A stretch of 64,000 nucleotides of DNA from Methanolobus bombayensis (GTDB lineage: Archaea > Halobacteriota > Methanosarcinia > Methanosarcinales > Methanosarcinaceae). Both the position numbers and the translations under genes were made by a program. Below the pieces are notes generated by a model that saw nothing but the letters and a program-made list of their open reading frames with translations, made no database searches and was not told the DNA's origin. This document shows positions 53,678-62,972 of the stretch, piece by piece. Each line of letters opens with the position of its first letter. Positions within the stretch are counted from its first letter, which is position 1. The stretch spans positions 1 through 64,000 of the forward strand of contig NZ_JAGGKD010000004.1 of assembly GCF_017873415.1 (NCBI RefSeq), given 5' to 3'.

Positions 53678-55132
53678 GTAGATGTAATTTGTCCTGTAGG
53701 ATGCACCATTGGAGTAGTAGTAAAGTATTCTGAATGAGCCGCCAAACGAATTTGCTTCCGGTGCATTTGCTTTGAAAGTACCTTCTTTAATGGTGCCTGT
53801 TGAATCGCCCCACCCCATCTTAAAATATGCTCCGTATGTTTCATCTTCCAGGGAATATGAGCTTGAGGTTCCTCTGTCAACAGCTACATCAGCATAGTCT
53901 ATGCCAATAGCACTTGTATCATAAAGTCCAAGATTATCTGGTGCTATAACTTCACCTTCTTTTCTGACATTGATCACTATTTCTTCTTCAGCAGCGTAGA
54001 AATCTTTTGGTTCTTCACTGATGGTCCTGATCTGTACTGTTTCTCCTTTATCTCCGGTGTTACTTGTCCAGACATTGCCTCTTTCGTAGTCAACATCGTA
54101 TGTGTAGTAATCATTTGTGCTTTCTACCTTGTCTCCGTAGTCTTCAACTTTAACGAGATACCATCCAGGTGTTGTACCTGATGAAGCTGCACTTGTTGAT
54201 GTTGTGGCTTGTCCTATTCTTGTTCCTGTCCAGCCACCGCTCCATGCCGAACTGTCTGATCCGTATCTCCAGTTTCCTTCAAAGGAATTTCCGTCGCTGC
54301 TTAGTTTAAGTTCTACATCCCCTGCATCGTTAGGTGGTGCATATGAAGGGCTTTCAGACCAGGTTCCTATGAATACGTCACCATTAACAACACCTTCAAC
54401 TCTGCCCTGGTCGTGTGTGTATTCACCATATAGTTTACCGCCTGATTCCCGGAATGTCATGTCGCCCCAGTTTGAGGACCATTCACCTACGAAGCTGTGT
54501 GATGTGCTCTCGGCTGTGAATCCGCTTTGTGGAACTGGTGTTTCGTCAGTTGTTTCTGTGTTTCCGAAATCCGCTGTATGGCTGCCTATTGTTGTACCTT
54601 CAAGCAGATCAAGCGGTACTGAAACGGTATCTCCGTCTATTATTTCAAAGTCAACTGATTCTTCCACACCTGCACCGCTTATTATTACTCTGTATTCTCC
54701 AAGCGGCCAGCCATCATCTGGTTGTTCGAGTATGAATGTTCCGCGTCCAAAGTCCTCTCCGGTTTCAGATTCGAAGGTATAGATGGAATAATCATTATCA
54801 AGGTATATCCATTCTACACTAATTATATCGTTGTTAAAATTGTCATATATGAACCATGCATACAGTTTTTCAGAATCCTTTGAGTATTTGAGTACTTTAT
54901 CAACAGGTATGAAGTTCTCTGTTGATGAGGTCATCATCACTTCAAGTAGTCTTGGTTCACCACTGGCTGTCATATCTCCATATTTTTCGGTAACTGCATC
55001 TACTATCTGTTGTTCTTCTTCGGTTGCTCCAAAGCTTCCGGGTTTGTAGGAATCACTTATATCAGTACATCCTGAAAGTGCTACAATGCATATTGTGAGC
55101 ATTGCTACTAATGCTACTAATTTTGATTTCAT
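53663..55132 (-). CDS. Surface lipoprotein with beta-barrel-like repeats
   Basis: A 489-residue lipoprotein. The signal ends in ALSGC. A first domain (about 45-190) contains YAWFIYDNFNNDIISVEW and a Gly-Glu-Tyr-Arg strand pattern. A middle part (about 215-305) reads FVGEWSSNWGDMTFRESGGKLYGEYTHDQGRVEGVV...GTWSE...GDVELKLSSDGNSFEGNWRYG, which resembles a lipocalin-like or META-type sandwich that reports mass or ligand. A Ser/Thr linker precedes a last beta domain (about 325-489). It is extracellular. I do not recognise a functional family. The terminator overlaps its stop. Confidence 0.82.
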   Translation of the reverse strand: MKSKLVALVAMLTICIVALSGCTDISDSYKPGSFGATEEEQQIVDAVTEKYGDMTASGEPRLLEVMMTSSTENFIPVDKVLKYSKDSEKLYAWFIYDNFNNDIISVEWIYLDNDYSIYTFESETGEDFGRGTFILEQPDDGWPLGEYRVIISGAGVEESVDFEIIDGDTVSVPLDLLEGTTIGSHTADFGNTETTDETPVPQSGFTAESTSHSFVGEWSSNWGDMTFRESGGKLYGEYTHDQGRVEGVVNGDVFIGTWSESPSYAPPNDAGDVELKLSSDGNSFEGNWRYGSDSSAWSGGWTGTRIGQATTSTSAASSGTTPGWYLVKVEDYGDKVESTNDYYTYDVDYERGNVWTSNTGDKGETVQIRTISEEPKDFYAAEEEIVINVRKEGEVIAPDNLGLYDTSAIGIDYADVAVDRGTSSSYSLEDETYGAYFKMGWGDSTGTIKEGTFKANAPEANSFGGSFRILYYYSNGASYRTNYIYEWRE

Positions 55133-55293
55133 TATACCATCCAGCCTAATATTTTCACATTTTTATAAAATCAGTCTTGTTTCTTATTAACTTCTTTATA
55201 TTTAAACTTATTAGGATTATCCTGGAAGTAATAACTGGTACTTACATCTATTAGTATTAATGCAATAAATATAATATTTATTATCTGCACTTA

Positions 55294-56010
55294 TTAATAT
55301 CTGGTATATCTACTTTTAACCAGCTGTTCTTCTCTGCTTGCATTACCGTATATGTAGAATGCTATCAGAAGTAACCAGAAATCAGTGAACAGACCTAAAA
55401 TTCCCATTAAAACAGCAAATATCTTTCCAACCAAAACAGCTTTTTCGGTCGCTTTTACAAAATCCATACGTGTTGACAGAAACGCACGGAGTATACGTCC
55501 TCCATCCATGGGAAATGCAGGAACAAGGTTGAAAAATCCCAGAAAGATATTGATATATCCAAGAATGAACGCTATCAGGAACAAAGCATTTCCTTCACTT
55601 ACAGATACCGGATTAAATGAGTAATTAAAAATAAGAAGTAACACACCCATAATGATGCTTGAAAGGGGACCTGCAGCTACAATTGTCATTACTTTTAGCG
55701 GTTCATGTACTTCCTCTTTCATAGCAGCGACTCCTCCAAGCAGATGGAGCCTGATCTCTTTGATACTTCCTCCATATCTCAGGGTGAAATATGAATGGGC
55801 AAGTTCGTGTATCAATACAGATGCAAAGAGCAGGATTGCAGTTAACAATGAAAGAATATATTTCATTGTTTCAGACTGGGTACCTGCGAATCCAAAGGGT
55901 TCTGCCTGTGAGGAAAAGAACCACGCAAATAAAGGTAGTACGATCAGAAACGAAATATCTACTTTTATGGGTATGCCAATTATTGTTCCTATCCTGTAAG
56001 CGTTGTTCAT
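55294..56010 (-). CDS. Site-2 protease family membrane metalloprotease (M50)
   Basis: A 238-residue intramembrane zinc protease. The zinc site is HELAH at 68-72 inside a membrane helix; the second ligand is in NLVPAFPMDGG (Asp169). About six helices. It is the short form without the C-terminal CBS pair found in many archaeal S2P proteins. The next gene upstream on the same strand encodes a stand-alone CBS regulator, which may take that place. Substrates are unknown. Confidence 0.93.
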   Translation of the reverse strand: MNNAYRIGTIIGIPIKVDISFLIVLPLFAWFFSSQAEPFGFAGTQSETMKYILSLLTAILLFASVLIHELAHSYFTLRYGGSIKEIRLHLLGGVAAMKEEVHEPLKVMTIVAAGPLSSIIMGVLLLIFNYSFNPVSVSEGNALFLIAFILGYINIFLGFFNLVPAFPMDGGRILRAFLSTRMDFVKATEKAVLVGKIFAVLMGILGLFTDFWLLLIAFYIYGNASREEQLVKSRYTRY

Positions 56011-56156
56011 TTTTTTATCCCCTCATGCATGTGTGGTATTTATGCAAGAATCATTTATAAGTAGGTGACTATTGAATTTCTGTATGTAACTCCCTTAATT
56101 GAAATAAAGATAAAATAGCTAATTGATCTAAAAATTGCTAATTTTATTAAGCAAAA

Positions 56157-56714
56157 TCATTCGCTCAGTAATTTTAATATGTCATATTTGGTGACAACAC
56201 CTGCAACCTGTCCCTTTTCCAGCACCAGAACAGCAGGATGTTTCTCAAGCATATAGGATGCTGTTTTGATATCCGTGCCTGGAGATAGAGTTGGGAAAGA
56301 ATCTCCCATTACATCTCCAATCTTCATGTGTGAGACTTCTGAAGCTTTTTTATTAGACATGGACCTGACGATCATATTCTCAGATATGCTGCCAACTGAT
56401 ATTCCTTCATTTATAACTGGTATCTGGGATATGTTGTACTTTTCCATGATGTTAACTGCTTTATCAATACTTTCTTTTGGGTCAACAGAAATAAGTTCTC
56501 TGTTCATGATATCCCGTAGATAGATATCTTCCTTTTCAATATCATCGAATACATCGATTATTTTCTTGAGTGTTGATAATCGGGGGTCTACATCCCCTGC
56601 TTCGATTCTTGCAATTAGTGGCTGACTGACACCTGCGCGTTTGGCAAGATCACTTTGAGTAAGGCCCAGGTCATTCCTTTTTTGCTTCAGTTCATCTGGA
56701 GATGGTAGTTGCAT
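56157..56714 (-). CDS. XRE helix-turn-helix plus two CBS domains
   Basis: A 185-residue regulator. Residues 5-60 form an XRE-type HTH (LKQKRNDLGLTQSDLAKRAGVSQPLIARIEAGDVDPRLSTL). Residues 65-185 are two CBS domains (RDIMNRELISVDPKESIDKAVNIMEKYNISQIPVIN and GDVMGDSFPTLSPGTDIKTASYML), which usually bind adenine nucleotides. It probably senses energy state and represses a target. It lies 147 bp upstream of the S2P-type protease on the same strand. Confidence 0.93.
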   Translation of the reverse strand: MQLPSPDELKQKRNDLGLTQSDLAKRAGVSQPLIARIEAGDVDPRLSTLKKIIDVFDDIEKEDIYLRDIMNRELISVDPKESIDKAVNIMEKYNISQIPVINEGISVGSISENMIVRSMSNKKASEVSHMKIGDVMGDSFPTLSPGTDIKTASYMLEKHPAVLVLEKGQVAGVVTKYDILKLLSE

Positions 56715-56816
56715 GGTTATTACTGATGGTAATTATCCTATTTAAAACCAGTTCAGGAAAAGTTCCGAATATAGGGACTAAAAAAGCTAGAAAATAGAAT
56801 AAATGAGGTAAGGAAC

Positions 56817-57281
56817 TTATTCTTCCATTCCCATACTCATTTCGAAAGTTTCACCGTTCTCGTCTGTCATGGTCATTTTGCCGTCCATGAGTTTCATTTC
56901 AGACAGAACATTGCCATCCTTATCGTAATAGGTCATGATGAAACTGTCATCATTCTCATCAATTGGAGTGTACATTTCCATTCTTGCCACTTCATCATCA
57001 GCAGCTACATTCATTTCAGCTACTGTATGGCACATTTCTACTCCTTCAACAACCTCTGTACCGATAACTTCCATAACCATGCTCTCGCCTGAGTTAGGAT
57101 CTGTCATTGTGATAGTAGAACCTACCGGACAGACTTTATCTTCTGCTCCTTCTGTGTAGGTGATGTCTACTTCTTCACCATCATCACCCTGAACGGTGAT
57201 TGCTTCTTCTTTTTCACTGCATCCTGATACTGCCAGAGCCAGTACTAACAACGAAATGAATACTAGAAATTTGATTTTCAT
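56817..57281 (-). CDS. Small lipoprotein, Met-rich tail
   Basis: A 154-residue lipoprotein with a signal ending AVSGC. The mature part is beta-rich and acidic with two Cys (DKVCPVGST and GVEMCHTV) that may form a disulfide or bind metal. The C-terminus is rich in Met and Glu (MKLMDGKMTMTDENGETFEMSMGMEE). No family is recognised. It lies 73 bp upstream of, and on the same strand as, nothing obviously linked; the exchanger gene ends just before it. Confidence 0.8.
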   Translation of the reverse strand: MKIKFLVFISLLVLALAVSGCSEKEEAITVQGDDGEEVDITYTEGAEDKVCPVGSTITMTDPNSGESMVMEVIGTEVVEGVEMCHTVAEMNVAADDEVARMEMYTPIDENDDSFIMTYYDKDGNVLSEMKLMDGKMTMTDENGETFEMSMGMEE

Positions 57282-57354
57282 AATATACCACTTTTTTCAT
57301 AGAATTTAGCAAAGTGTCATTATTAAATGTATCGATTTGTCATTACATTTTTTA

Positions 57355-58299
57355 TCAGTTGAAAAGTGTGAACAGGCCAGCTACATATCCTACATAAACT
57401 CCAAGTATTAGTCCTCCTTCCCATCTTTCAAGCTTCTTTCCGGTAATTCCGAATATTATCAGAATTATCATCAAAGCGATCATGAATGGAAAATCATATT
57501 CCAGGGATTGTGGGAGTATTGTAAGAGGTCTTATCTGTGAGGATGCACCAAGAATTAGTGCAATATCCATGGTGTTTGCTCCAAGTATATTCCCTATGGA
57601 TATATCCTGATGTCCTTTAAGGGTAGCTGATACTGCGGTTATCAGTTCAGGTAAGGATGTTCCAAGGGCGACAAGTGTAAGGGCTATTATCATTTCAGGA
57701 ATTTCAAGCCACTCTGCAATTGTTATACCGGCATCGACAAGGATGCGGCTACCTATTACAACAAGGAGTGCGCCGGCAATGAAAAGAAGAATATCTTTTT
57801 TTAAGTGACTGACAGGCACCTTTTCCCTGAGTTCGTCATTGCCGTCAAAAACAGCACGCTGGAGCCTGAAATTATAATACATAAACCCTACAAATATTAT
57901 CAGCAGTAGCAGTCCGTCAAATGAAGAAATTACGCCATCATACGCTACAACTAACAGAAGCAGGGCAGAGCTCAGCATGAATCCACCCTTACGTGTAAAT
58001 CCGTGAAGTTCAACAGGTATTGCTTTAATAGCAATGACCGTACCAAGCACAAGTCCGATGTTGCATATTGCCGAACCAACTGCATTTCCCACTGTCATTT
58101 CAACGTGGTCAAGATAGGCTGCCATGGCAGAAACAGTAAATTCCGGTGCTGTGGTTGCAAAACTTACAATGGTGGCACCTATGATTATTTTAGGGATACC
58201 ACTTTTCTCTGAAATGCTTACAGCAGATTCAACAAACCAGTCTGCTCCTTTTGTGATCATCACAAGGCTTACCAACAATAATGCAACCGTTACAAGCAT
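57355..58299 (-). CDS. Calcium/sodium antiporter-family exchanger (CaCA)
   Basis: A 314-residue membrane exchanger of the YrbG/CaCA family. The two alpha repeats are visible: GATIVSFATTAPEFTVSAMAAY near the start and ALGTSLPELITAVSATLKGHQDISIGNILGANTMDIALILG near residue 215. About ten helices. The first repeat has FATTAPEF in place of the usual GTSLPE, a common variant. It should exchange sodium for calcium or another divalent ion. Confidence 0.92.
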   Translation of the reverse strand: MLVTVALLLVSLVMITKGADWFVESAVSISEKSGIPKIIIGATIVSFATTAPEFTVSAMAAYLDHVEMTVGNAVGSAICNIGLVLGTVIAIKAIPVELHGFTRKGGFMLSSALLLLVVAYDGVISSFDGLLLLIIFVGFMYYNFRLQRAVFDGNDELREKVPVSHLKKDILLFIAGALLVVIGSRILVDAGITIAEWLEIPEMIIALTLVALGTSLPELITAVSATLKGHQDISIGNILGANTMDIALILGASSQIRPLTILPQSLEYDFPFMIALMIILIIFGITGKKLERWEGGLILGVYVGYVAGLFTLFN

Positions 58300-58417
58300 G
58301 AAGGTCAGTATATAATTCCATCTGATTTAAACATGAGTGAAAAAAGTATAAAATTGACAATAAAATAGTCTAAAAAAAAGAAAACAATAGTTTGTTTAAC
58401 TATTGTTTTTATTATTT

Positions 58418-59098
58418 TCATTGCCTCTTTTTCCCATAGATCAGTGCGAGTCCCATGATGGCAAGCATCGGCATGGCAATAGTAGGAAATTCCGGGACTT
58501 CGTTATAATCTGAAGGTATTCGGCTATTGTCTCCACTTTTTTCTTCATTTGATGTAGGGTTTGTTGATGTTATAGCTCCGATTGCATCCATATCCGCACC
58601 TTCATATGAACTGCCAGTGTTAAGTCCTGTGTAGTCTACAATTTTAACATAGCTGTATTTTTCTTCGCAGTCTACTCCCTCAACAGTATCAATATCAAAG
58701 AAACATTTCTTGCCTCCGGTTCCTATTCTGATCCACTCATTCCCATCTGTGCTGATGAAGATCTCGACAAGTTCCTGAGCAGAATTCCCTACCTCGTAAA
58801 CTACCAGATCATTCTGCTCATCACCTGAGCATTTAAGTGCATTGTCCGTAAATTTAACAACCACATATCCATAAGCTCCAAGACTTACAGATTTCCTGTC
58901 TGCAATTCCAAGTATCTTACTAATATTTCCGTCTGCTGCACCACCTTTCAACTGATATTCAACTATTTCATCTGCAAAAGAAGATTCTCCGGAAGGGAAC
59001 TCCACTCCTCCGTAGGTTTGTCCCAATACCGGGCTTACCAGCATGCAGGACATGATCATAGCACTAACTACCAATAACAAATTTTTTCCGTGTTTAAT
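58418..59098 (-). CDS. PEF-CTERM surface protein with a probable ATT start
   Basis: A 226-residue exported protein (signal peptide ending near SPVLG) with a beta-sandwich-like body (GAYGYVVVKFTD, EIFISTDGNEWIRIGTG, YVKIVDYTGLNTG) and a C-terminus NEVPEFPTIAMPMLAIMGLALIYGKKRQ, the PEF-CTERM archaeosortase signal. The only ATG/GTG/TTG option near the signal is a TTG at 59080, which leaves no positive residues before the hydrophobic helix. Six codons upstream an ATT at 59096-59098 follows AAGGTGG at perfect spacing and gives MKHGKNLLLV, a proper signal start. The true start is probably this ATT. Confidence 0.78.
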   Translation of the reverse strand: MKHGKNLLLVVSAMIMSCMLVSPVLGQTYGGVEFPSGESSFADEIVEYQLKGGAADGNISKILGIADRKSVSLGAYGYVVVKFTDNALKCSGDEQNDLVVYEVGNSAQELVEIFISTDGNEWIRIGTGGKKCFFDIDTVEGVDCEEKYSYVKIVDYTGLNTGSSYEGADMDAIGAITSTNPTSNEEKSGDNSRIPSDYNEVPEFPTIAMPMLAIMGLALIYGKKRQ

Positions 59099-59259
59099 AA
59101 GTAACCACCTTCTAAATTGTACCTGAAGCCAGTTGTTAATTTATACTGGCAAACGTGGTTACTGAACTATGTTGTTCATATACTTTACTAAATTATTCTA
59201 TTATAATTCAAAATAAATCTAATATTTATCATAGAATATTTTCTTGGTATTGATTATTT

Positions 59260-59817
59260 TCACTCGAGTCCAAGAACTGTAACAGCTGTTACAATCATTA
59301 TTCCCAATCCTACCATTCTTACAGAATGTTTGATCATACTCTGTTTTGCAAGTTTGCCGGAGTATACTCCAAGTATCGAAAGCACTGTGATACTCATAAT
59401 GATTGCTACTTCCAGCATGTATTCATCCAGTAACATAAAAGGAAGTATCGGTACAAGTGATCCGCAAAAACTAGCTCCGCCATGGAAAAAGGAGTCACTC
59501 CAGATCTTTTTCTTAGTTTCCTGTTCAAGTTTCGTACTGTTCAGGCTGCGCATCAGGGGTTTTTCCAGCTCTGCAAGTTTACCGAATTCCACCGCGCTTT
59601 CTGCAAGGTAGGAACCTATTCCATTGGTAAGTGCCAGAGCGACAGCTCCACCAAGTGCAGCGTTTATTACTATAGTGGGATTATCAGATACATGGGAGGT
59701 TCCGATTACGACACCAAGGACGGCAAGTATCCCGTCGATACTACCTAGTATTATATATCTTCCATGTTCGGCTTTCAATTTCAGGCGTTTCCCATTGAGA
59801 ATATTTATTCTGTTCAT
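59260..59817 (-). CDS. VIT1/CCC1-family transporter
   Basis: A 185-residue membrane protein of the VIT/CCC1 family, which moves iron or manganese. It reads ILGSIDGILAVLGVVIGTSHVS, then ALTNGIGSYLAESAVEFGKLAELEKPL, then three more helices. The family's cytoplasmic metal-binding region is short, as in archaeal forms. The direction of transport is not certain. It is a separate unit from the PEF-CTERM gene. Confidence 0.88.
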   Translation of the reverse strand: MNRINILNGKRLKLKAEHGRYIILGSIDGILAVLGVVIGTSHVSDNPTIVINAALGGAVALALTNGIGSYLAESAVEFGKLAELEKPLMRSLNSTKLEQETKKKIWSDSFFHGGASFCGSLVPILPFMLLDEYMLEVAIIMSITVLSILGVYSGKLAKQSMIKHSVRMVGLGIMIVTAVTVLGLE

Positions 59818-59946
59818 ACTGACCTTCGGTTTTAATTCAGGTTAAATTATACACACAAAGCTTTTTTCTTTTTCGGGTATTAAGCAAGGTTAAGCTTATT
59901 GCAGATGATAAAAATACAGACCCGACAAGCTTACAGGAATGATCAC

Positions 59947-60822
59947 ATGAAAGTTCATCCAAGATGTTCATATTGCCTGCTCTCCCGGGTTCACCAGGAA
60001 GCGGAACTGTCAACTGATGACGAAGAACTCATAAACAAAGCAATTTCAGGCGGAATTGAGGTGCTTAATTCACTTTATGAGCCCGGGATGCCTGCGGCAG
60101 AGTTGTCCACTCCCATGCACAGAAAAGCTTATGAGATACTCAACGACAACGATCCATATAAGAGCATGAAAGAACTCAGCAGCAAGACCGCAGAGCGTTT
60201 TATGCCTGTTATTCGTTCCCATGTGTTCAATGATGACAAGGATGATGTTGCTACTTTTAAGCGTGCAGTACTTGCAGCCGTTATAGGTAACTATTTTGAT
60301 TATGGTGTAATGGGTCTTGAAGTTCCGATTGACGTTTTTGATGAGACTTTCAAGGAGCATTTTCAGAGAGGTCTTGACATAGATGACACTGATCAGATGC
60401 TGGATAAACTCAGCAATGTGGTCTATCTGGCTGATAATTGCGGTGAAATTCTCATAGATACTCTTGTATTTGAGGCAATCGAAAAACTGGGTGGCAAAAT
60501 TACCCTTGTTGTAAGGGGTGCACCAATACTGAACGATGTCACAATGGAAGAGATCGAAGAGCATGGTATTGCTGACAAAGTAGACCGTGTTCTTACAACA
60601 GGCTCAAATGCCATTGGTGTGCGATTTGAAGAAGCACCTCAGGAACTTAAAAGTGCAATGGATAATGCTTCACTAATTATAAGCAAAGGAATGGCAAATT
60701 ACGAGACCCTGTCAGAAGAGAATTATAGGCCTATAGCATATTTACTTAAAGTAAAGTGCGATCCTGTGGGAGAGGATATAGGAGCACCAAAGGGCTGTTC
60801 AGTAGCCCGTTTATTTGAATGA
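59947..60822 (+). CDS. DUF89/ARMT1-like metal-dependent phosphatase
   Basis: A 291-residue DUF89 protein. N-terminal CSYCLLSRV, then YLADNCGEILIDTLVFEAIEKLGGKITLVVRG with the metal-binding Asp and Asn, and NASLIISKGMANYETL. The family removes phosphate from damaged or excess phosphometabolites. I started at ATG 59947 with AGGAATGATC upstream; the frame is open 16 codons earlier. It lies 18 bp upstream of cooT, so the two probably work together; a nickel or cobalt dependence is possible, as DUF89 enzymes prefer such metals. Confidence 0.9.
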   Translation: MKVHPRCSYCLLSRVHQEAELSTDDEELINKAISGGIEVLNSLYEPGMPAAELSTPMHRKAYEILNDNDPYKSMKELSSKTAERFMPVIRSHVFNDDKDDVATFKRAVLAAVIGNYFDYGVMGLEVPIDVFDETFKEHFQRGLDIDDTDQMLDKLSNVVYLADNCGEILIDTLVFEAIEKLGGKITLVVRGAPILNDVTMEEIEEHGIADKVDRVLTTGSNAIGVRFEEAPQELKSAMDNASLIISKGMANYETLSEENYRPIAYLLKVKCDPVGEDIGAPKGCSVARLFE

Positions 60823-60840
60823 TCATTAGGGAGAGAAAAT

Positions 60841-61026
60841 ATGTGTGAACTAAAGGTAATCCTTGTTGACGGTAATAGTCGTGAGACAGTTATGGAATCT
60901 GTAACAAGACTTGTTGTTGATGGGGATTCGGTCACTACTTACGGTATATTCGGAGAGAGCGAAACCGTAAAGGGGTCTGTAAAAGAGATCAATTTTGGAA
61001 CAGGTGAAGCTATACTTCACAAATGA
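60841..61026 (+). CDS. cooT: CooT-like nickel-binding protein
   Basis: A 61-residue protein matching CooT, a small nickel carrier of the CODH maturation system: it begins MCELKVILVDG, with the Cys at position 2 that binds nickel, and ends with the short beta barrel VKGSVKEINFGTGEAILHK. AGGGAGAGAAAAT precedes the ATG. It is co-directional with the DUF89 gene upstream. The CooC-like gene at 30233 could be a partner in the same cell. Confidence 0.88.
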   Translation: MCELKVILVDGNSRETVMESVTRLVVDGDSVTTYGIFGESETVKGSVKEINFGTGEAILHK

Positions 61027-61130
61027 TTTTAATATACATAAAAGACATTGTATATTCAAGTGGATTTTGAATTTTTCACTCACAATTATGAGGTACTAAT
61101 TAAAGGACGAAAAGATAGGAAGGAACTGAT

Positions 61131-62138
61131 ATGTCAAAAGTAAAAGTTGCAATAAATGGATATGGTACAATTGGTAAACGTGTTGCTGATGCTGTTACCG
61201 TGCAGGATGATATGGAAATAATAGGTGTTGCAAAAACAAGGCCAAACTACGAAGCTTTTGTTGCAAAGGACAAGGGATACGATGTTTACACCCTTGCTGA
61301 CAGAGTTGACAGTATGAAGGAAGCAGGAATTCCTGCTGCAGGTACTGTTGACGATATGATTGCAAAAGCTGATGTCGTTGTTGACTGTACACCCGGTGGA
61401 ATCGGAGAAAAGAACAAGGTACTGTATGAGAAAGCAGGTGTCAAGGCTATCTGGCAGGGTGGCGAAGACCACGAGCTTGCGGGTTGCTCGTTTAATGCAG
61501 AGGCAAACTACTCTGAAGCTCTCGGAAGAGATTTTGTGAGGGTTGTTTCCTGTAATACTACAGGTCTGTGCAGGGTAATTTACCCACTTGACCAGGAATA
61601 TGGTGTAAAGAATGTAAGGGTCACTCTCATGAGAAGATCTGCTGATCCGAATGACATCAAGAAAGGCCCTATCAATGCTATCGTTCCAAACCCCATAACA
61701 CTTCCTTCACACCACGGTCCTGATGTAAAGTCAGTCTTACCTCACATAAAAATAGCATCAACAGCTGTAAAGCTTCCAACAACACTGATGCATCTGCACA
61801 CCCTTAACATTGAGATGGAAAAGGGATGCAGTTCTGAGGATGTCAAGGCATTGTTCGCAAAGCAGCCACGTGTTAGGATGATCAGCCAGGGTATCAGCTC
61901 AACAGCCGAGATCATGGAACTTGGAAAGGACATCGGTCGTCCAAGGGGCGATATGTGGGAGAACTGTATCTGGGAAGACTCCGTTACAATGTACGAAGGA
62001 GAACTCTACTTCTTCCAGGCCATTCATCAGGAATCCGATGTAATTCCGGAGAACATTGACGCTATCCGTGCCATGACAGAAATTGAAACAGATGGTGCAA
62101 AGTCCATAGCTAAGACCAACAAGGCAATGGGTCTTTAA
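61131..62138 (+). CDS. gap: Archaeal type II glyceraldehyde-3-phosphate dehydrogenase
   Basis: A 335-residue phosphorylating GAPDH of the archaeal family. NINGYGTIGKR-type dinucleotide motif (here AINGYGTIGKRVADAV), the catalytic Cys141 in VVSCNTTGLCRVI, and CIWEDSVTMYEGELYFFQAIHQE at the C-terminus. It acts mainly in gluconeogenesis in methanogens. AGGAAGGAACTGAT precedes the ATG. Sixteen bases separate it from the IMPase gene, so sugar phosphate and NADP metabolism may be co-expressed. Confidence 0.96.
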   Translation: MSKVKVAINGYGTIGKRVADAVTVQDDMEIIGVAKTRPNYEAFVAKDKGYDVYTLADRVDSMKEAGIPAAGTVDDMIAKADVVVDCTPGGIGEKNKVLYEKAGVKAIWQGGEDHELAGCSFNAEANYSEALGRDFVRVVSCNTTGLCRVIYPLDQEYGVKNVRVTLMRRSADPNDIKKGPINAIVPNPITLPSHHGPDVKSVLPHIKIASTAVKLPTTLMHLHTLNIEMEKGCSSEDVKALFAKQPRVRMISQGISSTAEIMELGKDIGRPRGDMWENCIWEDSVTMYEGELYFFQAIHQESDVIPENIDAIRAMTEIETDGAKSIAKTNKAMGL

Positions 62139-62153
62139 TTTTCTAAAAGTGTT

Positions 62154-62972
62154 ATGCACTCAACGGATAATTTTCTCGTTCTTGGAGATAAAATAGCTGG
62201 GGCAGTGCATGAGGCTATAAAAGAGCTGGTCGGCAGTTCTGATGCCGGCCGGATTCTTTATACAGGGGCAGACGGAACCCCTACCAAATTAATAGATGAT
62301 GCTGCCGAAAAAGCTATTTTTAAGGTCTTGAGCGAAGAGCACAGCTCTTTCAGGATCATAAGTGAGGAAGCTGGAGAGAAAATAATAGGAAAATCTCCGG
62401 ATCTTACTTTAATAATAGATCCTATAGATGGCACATATAATGCTTCCGTTAACATTCCTTTTTACAGCCTATCACTTGCCATAACTTCAGCCGATCTTAA
62501 TGACATAGTATTCGGATATGTACAGAACCTTGCCAATGGGGATACCTTTTATGCAGAAGCCTGTAAGGGTGCTTATTTTAATGGACAGGAATTAAGGCCT
62601 TCAGATAATACAGATGTACGCAAGCTCTGTGTCAGTGTTTATGGATACAGGAACAATATGCAAGCTGCTGCAAATATTTCAACGCATGTCCGGAGGACCA
62701 GATCTCTTGGGAGCGTGGCACTTGATCTGTGTTATGTTGCAGCAGGAAAAATTGATGCTTTTGCTGATGTCAGAGGTACAATGCGCATAACTGATATTGC
62801 AGCTGGCAAACTTATATTAGAGGAAGCTGGTGGGATTGTAACCAATGGAAACGGTGAATCTTTAAAGCTAGAAGACCAATTATTAAGCAGGGTTTGCGTG
62901 ATAGCATCCAACGGACTTGTGCATGAGAGTATCTTAAAGCTTTCAGCAGGGGTAGCAAATGAAAGTAAGTAA
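62154..62972 (+). CDS. Inositol monophosphatase/fructose-1,6-bisphosphatase family
   Basis: A 272-residue Mg-dependent phosphatase of the archaeal IMPase/FBPase type. Metal site Glu71-Glu72 (ISEEAGE), Asp89 and Asp92 in IIDPIDGTYNASVNIPFYS, and a third in RITDIAAGKLILEEAGG. Such enzymes act on inositol phosphate, fructose bisphosphate or NADP. Its stop overlaps the NAD kinase start by 14 bp. In Methanocaldococcus these two are one fused protein (MJ0917, NADP phosphatase/NAD kinase); here they are split. Confidence 0.92.
   Translation: MHSTDNFLVLGDKIAGAVHEAIKELVGSSDAGRILYTGADGTPTKLIDDAAEKAIFKVLSEEHSSFRIISEEAGEKIIGKSPDLTLIIDPIDGTYNASVNIPFYSLSLAITSADLNDIVFGYVQNLANGDTFYAEACKGAYFNGQELRPSDNTDVRKLCVSVYGYRNNMQAAANISTHVRRTRSLGSVALDLCYVAAGKIDAFADVRGTMRITDIAAGKLILEEAGGIVTNGNGESLKLEDQLLSRVCVIASNGLVHESILKLSAGVANESK

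Noticed and set aside
53530-53880. 116-residue minus-strand frame near the lipoprotein gene end
   Set aside because: It overlaps the lipoprotein coding end and the terminator in another frame and looks like nothing known.
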